Assembly: GCF_050003625.1 (NCBI RefSeq)
Contig: NC_134398.1
Coordinates: forward strand, 199,213,700-199,277,699
Direction: 5' to 3'
DNA length: 64,000 nt
Source of the DNA: Haematobia irritans
Taxonomy: Eukaryota; Arthropoda; Insecta; Diptera; Muscidae
Below the pieces are notes generated by a model that was not told the DNA's origin, made no database searches, and worked only from the letters and a program-made list of their open reading frames with translations. Below are positions 50,370 through 61,500 of this stretch, piece by piece. The position numbers were made by a program, and so were the translations under genes. How positions within the stretch are numbered: the stretch's first letter is position 1; each line of letters begins with the position of its first letter.

Positions 50370-53300
50370 CGTCCTAGAGAGAAAAGGACGATAATTCGTG
50401 ACCAACCCTCAAAAATCAAAATTTTGATGAAAATCCTTGAAAAATTGAAATTTTTATATGAAAAACTTATTTTGGCCATATCTCCTTAAATATGCGTCCT
50501 AGAGCGAAAAGGACGATAATTCGTGACCACCCCCCAAAAATCAAAATTTTGATGAAAATACTCAAAAAAATGAAATTTTTATATGAAAAACTTATTTTGG
50601 CCATATCTCCTTAAATATGCGTCCTAGAGCGAAAAGGACGATAATTCGTGACCACCCCTCAAAAATCAAAATTTTGATGAAAATCCTCAAAAAAATGAAA
50701 TTTTTATATGAAAAACTTATTTTGGCCATATCTCCTTAAATATGCGTCCTAGAGCGAAAAGGACGATAATTCGTGACCACCCCTCAAAAATCAAAATTTT
50801 GATGAAAATCCTCAAAAAAATGAAATTTTTATATGAAAAACTTATTTTGGCCATATCTCCTTAAATATGCGTCCTAGAGCGAAAAGGACGATAATTCGTG
50901 ACCACCCCTCAAAAATCAAAATTTTGATGAAAATCCTCAAAAAAATGAAATTTTTATATGAAAAACTTATTTTGGCCATATCTCCTTAAATATGCGTCCT
51001 AGAGCGAAAAGGACGATAATTCGTGACCACCCCTCAAAAATCAAAATTTTGGTGAAAAATTGAAATTTTTATGTGAAAAACTTAATTTGGCCATATCTCC
51101 TTAAATATGCGTCCTAGAGCCAAAAGGACGATAATTGGTGACCACCCCCCAAAAATCAAAATTTTGATGAAAATCCTCAAAAAAATGAAATTTTTATATG
51201 AAAAACTTATTTTGGCCATATCTCCTTAAATATGCGTCCTAGAGCGAAAAGGACGATAATTCGTGACCACCCCCCAAAAATCAAAATTCTGGTGAAAATC
51301 CTTGAAAAATTTAAATATTTATATGAAAAACTTATTTTGGCCATATCTCCTTAAATATGCGTCCTAGAGAGAAAAGGACGATAATTCGTGACCAACCCTC
51401 AAAAATCAAAATTTTGGTGAAAATCCTTGAAAAATTGAAATTTTTATATGAAAAACTTATTTTGGCCATATCTCCTTAAATATGCGTCCTAGAGCGATAG
51501 GGAAGATAATTCGTGACCACACCTCAAAAATCAAAATTTTGGTGAAAATCCTTGAAAAATTTAAATTTTTATATGAAAAACTTATTTTGGCCATATCTCC
51601 TTAAATATGCGTCCTAGAGCGAAAAGGACGATAATTCGTGACCACCCCTCAAAAATCAAAATTTTGATGAAAATCCTCAAAAAAATGAAATTTTTATATG
51701 AAAAACTTATTTTGGCCATATCTCCTTAAATATGCGTCCTAGAGCGAAAAGGACGATAATTCGTGACCACCCCTCAAAAATCAAAATTTTGATGAAAATC
51801 CTCAAAAAAATGAAATTTTTATATGAAAAACTTATTTTGGCCATATCTCCTTAAATATGCGTCCTAGAGCGAAAAGGACGATAATTCGTGACCACCCCTC
51901 AAAAATCAAAATTTTGATGAAAATCCTCAAAAAATGAAATTTTTATATGAAAAACTTATTTTGGCCATATCTCCTTAAATATGCGTCCTAGAGCGAAAAG
52001 GACGATAATTCGTGACCACCCCTCAAAAATCAAAATTTTGGTGAAAAATTGAATTTTTTATGTGAAAAACTTATTTTGGCCATATCTCCTTAAATATGCG
52101 TCCTAGAGCCAAAAGGACGATAATTCGTGACCACCCCCCAAAAATCAAAATTTTGATGAAAATCCTCAAAAAAATGAAATTTTTATATGAAAAACTTATT
52201 TTGGCCATATCCCCTTAAATATGCGTCCTAGAGCGAAAAGGACGATAATTCGTGACCACCCCTCAAAAATCAAAATTTTGGTGAAAATCCTTGAAAAATT
52301 TAAATTTTTATATGAAAAACTTATTTTGGCCATATCTCCTTAAATATGCGTCCTAGAGAGAAAAGGACGATAATTCGTGACCAACCCTCAAAAATCAAAA
52401 TTTTGGTGAAAATCCTTGAAAAATTGAAATTTTTATATGAAAAACTTATTTTGGCCATATCTCCTTAAATATGCGTCCTAGAGCGATAGGGAAGATAATT
52501 CGTGACCACACCTCAAAAATCAAAATTTTGGTGAAAATCCTTGAAAAATTTAAATTTTTATATGAAAAACTTATTTTGGCCATATCTCCTTAAATATGCG
52601 TCCTAGAGCGAAAAAGACGATAATTCGTGACCACCCCTCAAAAATCAAAATTTTGGTGAAAATCCTTGAAAAATTGAAATTTTTATATGAAAAATTTATT
52701 TTGGCCATATCTCCTTAAATATGCGTCCTAGAGCGAAAAGGACGATAATTCGTGACCACCCCTCACAAATCAAAATTTTGGTGAAAATCCTTGAAAAATT
52801 GAAATTTTTATATGAAAAACTTATTTTGGCCATATCTCCTTAAATGTGCGTCCTAGAGCGAAAAGGACGATAATTCGTGACCACCCCTCAAAAATCAAAA
52901 TTTTGGTGAAAATCCTTGAAAAATTTAAATTTTTATATGAAAAACTTATTTTGGCCATATCTCCTTAAATATGCGTCCTAGAGCGAAAAGGACGATAATT
53001 CGTGACCACCCCTCAAAAATCAAAATTTTGGTGAAAATCCTTGAAAAATTTAAATTTTTATATGAAAAACTTATTTTGGCCATATCTCCTTAAATATGCG
53101 TCCTAGAGAGAAAAGGACGATAATTCGTGACCAACCCTCAAAAATCAAAATTTTGGTGAAAATCCTTGAAAAATTGAAATTTTTATATGAAAAACTTATT
53201 TTGGCCATATCTCCTTAAATATGCGTCCTAGAGCGATAGGGAAGATAATTCGTGACCACACCTCAAAAATCAAAATTTTGGTGAAAATCCTTGAAAAATT

Positions 53301-54065
53301 TAAATTTTTATATGAAAAACTTATTTTGGCCATATCTCCTTAAATATGCGTCCTAGAGCGAAAAGGACGATAATTCGTGACCACCCCTCAAAAATCAAAA
53401 TTTTGGTGAAAATCCTTGAAAAATTTAAATTTTTATATGAAAAACTTATTTTGGCCATATCTCCTTAAATATGCGTCCTAGAGCGAAAAGGACGATAATT
53501 CGTGACCACCCCTCAGAAATCAAAATTTTGGAGAAAATCCTTGAAAAATTTAAATTTTTATATGAAAAACTTATTTTGGCCATATCTCCTTAAATATGCG
53601 TCCTAGAGCGAAAAGGACGATAATTCGTGACCACCCCTCAAAAATCAAAATTTTGGTGAAAATCCTTGAAAAATTTAAATTTTTTATATGAAAAACTTAT
53701 TTTGGCCATATCTCCTTAAATATGCGTCCTAGAGCGAAAAGGACGATAATTCGTGACCACCCCTCAAAAATCAAAATTTTGGTGAAAATCTTTGAAAAAT
53801 TGAAATTTTTATATGAAAAACTTATTTTGGCCATATCTCCTTAAATATGCGTCCTAGAGAGAAAAGGACGATAATTCGTGACCACCCCTCAAAAATCAAA
53901 ATTTTGGTGAAAATCCTTGAAAAATTGAAATTTTTATATGAAAAACTTATTTTGGCCATATCTCCTTAAATATGCGTCCTAGAGCGAAACGGATGATAAT
54001 TCGTGACCACCCCTCAAAATTCAAAATTTTGGGGAAAATCTCCTTAAATATGCGTCCTAGAGCGA
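50370..54065 (+). repeat. Higher-order repeat H7, copy 2
   Basis: This is the copy of 45600-49420. The two copies differ between about 48.3-48.9 and 52.9-53.5 kb, where the linked dimer sits one monomer later in copy 2 while total length is kept. Copy 2 overlaps the start of H8, so H8 was formed from a stretch that included H7 material. Confidence 0.86.
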
Positions 54066-57000
54066 AAAGGACGATAATTCGTGACCACCCCTCAAAAATC
54101 AAAATTTTGGTGAAAATCCTTGAAAAATTTAAATTTTTATATGAAAAACTTATTTTGGCCATATCTCCTTAAATATGCGTCCTAGAGAGAAAAGGACGAT
54201 AATTCGTGACCAACCCTCAAAAATCAAAATTTTGGTGAAAATCCTTGAAAAATTGAAATTTTTATATGAAAAACTTATTTTGGCCATATCTCCTTAAATA
54301 TGCGTCCTAGAGCGATAAGGAAGATAATTCGTGACCACACCTCAAAAATCAAAATTTTGGTGAAAATCCTTGAAAAATTTATATTTTTATATGAAAAACT
54401 TATTTTGGCCATATCTCCTTAAATATGCGTCCTAGAGCGATAAGGACGATAATTCGTGACCACCCCTCAAAAATCAAAATTTTGGTGAAAATCCTTGAAA
54501 ATTTTAAATTTTTATATGAAAAACTTATTTTGGCCATATCTCCTTAAATATGCGTCCTAGAGCGAAAAGGACGATAATTCGTGACCACCCCTCAAAAATC
54601 AAAATTTTGGTGAAAATCCTTGAAAAATTGAAATTTTTTATATGAAAAACTTATTTTGGCCATATCTCCTTAAATATGCGTCCTAGAGCGAAAAGGACGA
54701 TAATTCGTGACCACCCCTCAAAAATCAAAATTTTGGTGAAAATCTTTGAAAAATTTAAATTTTTATATGAAAAACTTATTTTGGCCATATCTCCTTAAAT
54801 ATGCGTCCTAGAGCGATAAGGACGATAATTCGTGACCACCCCTCAAAATTAAAAATTTTGGTGAAAATCCTTGAAAAATTTAAATTTTTATATGAAAAAC
54901 TTATTTTGGCCATATCTCCTTAAATATGCGTCCTAGAGCGAAATCAAAATTTTGATGAAAATCCTCAAAAAAATTAAATTTTTATATGAAAAACTTATTT
55001 TGGCCATATCTCCTTAAATATGCGTCCTAGAGAGAAAAGGACGATAATTCGTGACCAACCCTCAAAAATCAAAATTTTGGTGAAAATCCTTGAAAAATTG
55101 AAATTTTTATATGAAAAACTTATTTTGGCCATATCTCCTTAAATATGCGTCCTAGAGCGATAGGGAAGATAATTCGTGACCACACCTCAAAAATCAAAAT
55201 TTTGGTGAAAATCCTTGAAAAATTTAAATTTTTATATGAAAAACTTATTTTGGCCATATCTCCTTAAATATGCGTCCTAGAGCGAAAAGGATGATAATTC
55301 GTGACCACCCCTCAAAAATCAAAATTTTGGTGAAAATCCTTGAAAAATTTAAATTTTTATATGAAAAACTTATTTTGGCCATATCTCCTTAAATATGCGT
55401 CCTAGAGCGAAAAGGACGATAATTCGTGACCACCCCTCAGAAATCAAAATTTTGGTGAAAATCCTTGAAAAATTTAAATTTTTATATGAAAAACTTATTT
55501 TGGCCATATCTCCTTAAATATGCGTCCTAGAGCGAAAAGGACGATAATTCGTGACCACCCCTCAAAAATCAAAATTTTGGTGAAAATCCTTGAAAAATTT
55601 AAATTTTTTATATGAAAAACTTATTTTGGCCATATCTCCTTAAATATGCGTCCTAGAGCGAAAAGGACGATAATTCGTGACCACCCCTCAAAAATCAAAA
55701 TTTTGGTGAAAATCTTTGAAAAATTTAAATTTTTATATGAAAAACTTATTTTGGCCATATCTCCTTAAATATGCGTCCTAGAGAGAAAAGGACGATAATT
55801 CGTGACCACCCCTCAAAAATCAAAATTTTGGTGAAAATCCTTGAAAAATTGAAATTTTTATATGAAAAACTTATTTTGGCCATATCTCCTTAAATATGCG
55901 TCCTAGAGCGAAACGGATGATAATTCGTGACCACCCCTCAAAAATCAAAATTTTGGAGAAAATCTCCTTAAATATGCGTCCTAGAGCGAAATCAATATTT
56001 TGATGAAAATCCTCAAAAAAATTAAATTTTTATATGAAAAACTTATTTTGGCCATATCTCCTTAAATATGCGTCCTAGAGCGAAAAGGATGATAATTCGT
56101 GACCACCCCTCAAAAATCAAAATTTTGGTGAAAATCCTTGAAAAATTGAAATTTTTATATGAAAAACTTATTTTGGCCATATCTCCTTAAATATGCGTCC
56201 TAGAGCGAAAAGGACGATAATTCGTGACCACCCCTCAAAAATCAAAGTTTTGGTGAAAATCCTTGAAAAATTGAAATTTTTTATATGAAAAACTTATTTT
56301 GGCCATATCTCCTTAAATATGCGTCCAAGAGCGAAAAGGACGATAATTCGTGACCACCCCTCAATAATCAAAATTTTGGTGAAAAATCTTTGAAAAATTT
56401 AAATTTTTATATGAAAAACTTATTTTGGCCATATCTCCTTAAATATGCGTCCTAGAGCGAAAAGGACGATAATTCGTGACCACCCCTCAAAAATCAAAAT
56501 TTTGGTGAAAATCCTTGAAAAATTTAAATTTTTATATGAAAAACTTATTTTGGCCATATCTCCTTAAATATGCGTCCTAGAGAGAAAAGGACGATAATTC
56601 GTTACCAACCCTCAAAAATCAAAATTTTGGTGAAAATCCTTGAAAAATTGAAATTTTTATATGAAAAACTTATTTTGGCCATATCTCCTTAAATATGCGT
56701 CCTAGAGCGAAACGGATGATAATTCGTGACCACCCCTCAAAAATCAAAATTTTGGAGAAAATCTCCTTAAATATGCGTCCTAGAGCGAAATCAATATTTT
56801 GATGAAAATCCTCAAAAAAATTAAATTTTTATATGAAAAACTTATTTTGGCCATATCTCCTTAAATATGCGTCCTAGAGCGAAAAGGATGATAATTCGTG
56901 ACCACCCCTCAAAAATCAAAATTTTGGTGAAAATCCTTGAAAAATTTAAATTTTTATATGAAAAACTTATTTTGGCCATATCTCCTTAAATATGCGTCCT

Positions 57001-58540
57001 AGAGCGAAAAGGACGATAATTCGTGACCACCCCTCAAAAATCAAAATTTTGGTGAAAATCCTTGAAAAATTTAAATTTTTATATGAAAAACTTATTTTGG
57101 CCATATCTCCTTAAATATGCGTCCTAGAGCGATAAGGAAGATAATTCGTGACCACACCTCAAAAATCAAAATTTTGGTGAAAATCCTTGAAAAATTTATA
57201 TTTTTATATGAAAAACTTATTTTGGCCATATCTCCTTAAATATGCGTCCTAGAGCGATAAGGACGATAATTCGTGACCACCCCTCAAAAATCAAAATTTT
57301 GGTGAAAATCCTTGAAAATTTTAAATTTTTATATGAAAAACTTATTTTGGCCATATCTCCTTAAATATGCGTCCTAGAGCGATAAGGACGATAATTCGTG
57401 ACCACCCCTCAAAAATCAAAATTTTGGTGAAAATCCTTGAAAATTTTAAATTTTTATATGAAAAACTTATTTTGGCCATATCTCCTTAAATATGCGTCCT
57501 AGAGCGAAAAGGACGATAATTCGTGACCACCCCTCAAAAATCAAAATTTTGGTGAAAATCCTTGAAAAATTTAAATTTTTATATGAAAAACTTATTTTGG
57601 CCATATCTCCTTAAATATGCGTCCTAGAGCGAAACGGATGATAATTCGTGACCACCCCTCAAAAATCAAAATTTTGGAGAAAATCTCCTTAAATATGCGT
57701 CCTAGAGCGAAATCAATATTTTGATGAAAATCCTCAAAAAAATTAAATTTTTATATGAAAAACTTATTTTGGCCATATCTTCTTAAATATGCGTCCTAGA
57801 GCGAAAAGGATGATAATTCGTGACCACCCCTCAAAAATCAAAATTTTGGTGAAAATCCTTGAAAAATTGAAATTTTTATATGAAAAACTTATTTTGGCCA
57901 TATCTCCTTAAATATGCGTCCTAGAGCGAAAAGGACGATAATTCGTGACCACCCCTCAAAAATCAAAGTTTTGGTGAAAATCCTTGAAAAATTGAAATTT
58001 TTTATATGAAAAACTTATTTTGGCCATATCTCCTTAAATATGCGTCCTAGAGCGAAAAGGACGATAATTCGTGACCACCCCTCAAACATCAAAATTTTGG
58101 TGAAAATCCTTGAAAATTTTAAATTTTTATATGAAAAACTTATTTTGGCCATATCTCCTTAAATGTGCGTCCTAGAGCGAAAAGGACGATAATTCGTGAC
58201 CACCCCTCAAAAATCAAAATTTTGATGAAAATCCTCAAAAAATGAAATTTTTATATGAAAAACTTATTTTGGCCATATCTCCTTAAATATGCGTCCTAGA
58301 GCGAAAAGGACGATAATTCGTGACCACCCCTCAAACATCAAAATTTTGGTGAAAATCCTTGAAAATTTTAAATTTTTATATGAAAAACTTATTTTGGCCA
58401 TATCTCCTTAAATGTGCGTCCTAGAGCGAAAAGGACGATAATTCGTGACCACCCCTCAAAAATCAAAATTTTGATGAAAATCCTCAAAAAATGAAATTTT
58501 TATATGAAAAACTTATTTTGGCCATATCTCCTTAAATATG
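51860..58540 (+). repeat. Higher-order repeat H8 (6,681 bp), copy 1
   Basis: This is the longest unit in the window. Marks repeated at +6,681 bp include gccaaaagg (52108/58789), ttgggga (54031/60712), cgaaatcaaaattttg (54941/61622) and cgaaatcaatatt (55988/62669 and 56787/63468). It contains several copies of the linked dimer and of the doubly truncated module, so it is itself a nested product of earlier block copying. Confidence 0.92.
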
Positions 58541-61500
58541 CGTCCTAGAGCGAAAAGGACGATAATTCGTGACCACCCCTCAAAAATCAAAATTTTGATG
58601 AAAATCCTCAAAAAATGAAATTTTTATATGAAAAACTTATTTTGGCCATATCTCCTTAAATATGCGTCCTAGAGCGAAAAGGACGATAATTCGTGACCAC
58701 CCCTCAAAAATCAAAATTTTGGTGAAAAATTGAATTTTTTATGTGAAAAACTTATTTTGGCCATATCTCCTTAAATATGCGTCCTAGAGCCAAAAGGACG
58801 ATAATTCGTGACCACCCCCCAAAAATCAAAATTTTGATGAAAATCCTCAAAAAAATGAAATTTTTATATGAAAAACTTATTTTGGCCATATCCCCTTAAA
58901 TATGCGTCCTAGAGCGAAAAGGACGATAACTCGTGACCACCCCTCAAAAATCAAAATTTTGGTGAAAATCCTTGAAAAATTTAAATTTTTATATGAAAAA
59001 CTTATTTTGGCCATATCTCCTTAAATATGCGTCCTAGAGAGAAAAGGACGATAATTCGTGACCAACCCTCAAAAATCAAAATTTTGGTGAAAATCCTTGA
59101 AAAATTGAAATTTTTATATGAAAAACTTATTTTGGCCATATCTCCTTAAATATGCGTCCTAGAGCGATAGGGAAGATAATTCGTGACCACACCTCAAAAA
59201 TCAAAATTTTGGTGAAAATCCTTGAAAAATTTAAATTTTTATATGAAAAACTTATTTTGGCCATATCTCCTTAAATATGCGTCCTAGAGCGAAAAGGACG
59301 ATAATTCGTGACCACCCCTCAAAAATCAAAATTTTGGTGAAAATCCTTGAAAAATTGAAATTTTTATATGAAAAATTTATTTTGGCCATATCTCCTTAAA
59401 TATGCGTCCTAGAGCGAAAAGGACGATAATTCGTGACCACCCCTCACAAATCAAAATTTTGGTGAAAATCCTTGAAAAATTGAAATTTTTATATGAAAAA
59501 CTTATTTTGGCCATATCTCCTTAAATGTGCGTCCTAGAGCGAAAAGGACGATAATTCGTGACCACCCCTCAAAAATCAAAATTTTGGTGAAAATCCTTGA
59601 AAAATTTAAATTTTTATATGAAAAACTTATTTTGGCCATATCTCCTTAAATATGCGTCCTAGAGCGAAAAGGACGATAATTCGTGACCACCCCTCAAAAA
59701 TCAAAATTTTGGTGAAAATCCTTGAAAAATTTAAATTTTTATATGAAAAACTTATTTTGGCCATATCTCCTTAAATATGCGTCCTAGAGAGAAAAGGACG
59801 ATAATTCGTGACCAACCCTCAAAAATCAAAATTTTGGTGAAAATCCTTGAAAAATTGAAATTTTTATATGAAAAACTTATTTTGGCCATATCTCCTTAAA
59901 TATGCGTCCTAGAGCGATAGGGAAGATAATTCGTGACCACACCTCAAAAATCAAAATTTTGGTGAAAATCCTTGAAAAATTTAAATTTTTATATGAAAAA
60001 CTTATTTTGGCCATATCTCCTTAAATATGCGTCCTAGAGCGAAAAGGACGATAATTCGTGACCACCCCTCAAAAATCAAAATTTTGGTGAAAATCCTTGA
60101 AAAATTTAAATTTTTATATGAAAAACTTATTTTGGCCATATCTCCTTAAATATGCGTCCTAGAGCGAAAAGGACGATAATTCGTGACCACCCCTCAGAAA
60201 TCAAAATTTTGGAGAAAATCCTTGAAAAATTTAAATTTTTATATGAAAAACTTATTTTGGCCATATCTCCTTAAATATGCGTCCTAGAGCGAAAAGGACG
60301 ATAATTCGTGACCACCCCTCAAAAATCAAAATTTTGGTGAAAATCCTTGAAAAATTTAAATTTTTTATATGAAAAACTTATTTTGGCCATATCTCCTTAA
60401 ATATGCGTCCTAGAGCGAAAAGGACGATAATTCGTGACCACCCCTCAAAAATCAAAATTTTGGTGAAAATCTTTGAAAAATTGAAATTTTTATATGAAAA
60501 ACTTATTTTGGCCATATCTCCTTAAATATGCGTCCTAGAGAGAAAAGGACGATAATTCGTGACCACCCCTCAAAAATCAAAATTTTGGTGAAAATCCTTG
60601 AAAAATTGAAATTTTTATATGAAAAACTTATTTTGGCCATATCTCCTTAAATATGCGTCCTAGAGCGAAACGGATGATAATTCGTGACCACCCCTCAAAA
60701 ATCAAAATTTTGGGGAAAATCTCCTTAAATATGCGTCCTAGAGCGAAAAGGACGATAATTCGTGACCACCCCTCAAAAATCAAAATTTTGGTGAAAATCC
60801 TTGAAAAATTTAAATTTTTATATGAAAAACTTATTTTGGCCATATCTCCTTAAATATGCGTCCTAGAGAGAAAAGGACGATAATTCGTGACCAACCCTCA
60901 AAAATCAAAATTTTGGTGAAAATCCTTGAAAAATTGAAATTTTTATATGAAAAACTTATTTTGGCCATATCTCCTTAAATATGCGTCCTAGAGCGATAAG
61001 GAAGATAATTCGTGACCACACCTCAAAAATCAAAATTTTGGTGAAAATCCTTGAAAAATTTATATTTTTATATGAAAAACTTATTTTGGCCATATCTCCT
61101 TAAATATGCGTCCTAGAGCGATAAGGACGATAATTCGTGACCACCCCTCAAAAATCAAAATTTTGGTGAAAATCCTTGAAAATTTTAAATTTTTATATGA
61201 AAAACTTATTTTGGCCATATCTCCTTAAATATGCGTCCTAGAGCGAAAAGGACGATAATTCGTGACCACCCCTCAAAAATCAAAATTTTGGTGAAAATCC
61301 TTGAAAAATTGAAATTTTTTATATGAAAAACTTATTTTGGCCATATCTCCTTAAATATGCGTCCTAGAGCGAAAAGGACGATAATTCGTGACCACCCCTC
61401 AAAAATCAAAATTTTGGTGAAAATCTTTGAAAAATTTAAATTTTTATATGAAAAACTTATTTTGGCCATATCTCCTTAAATATGCGTCCTAGAGCGATAA

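Noticed and set aside
53947..60853. Paired frames at 53947-54172 and 60628-60853
   Set aside because: They are produced by the 47-bp deletion monomer, and the two are copies 6,681 bp apart. No coding evidence.
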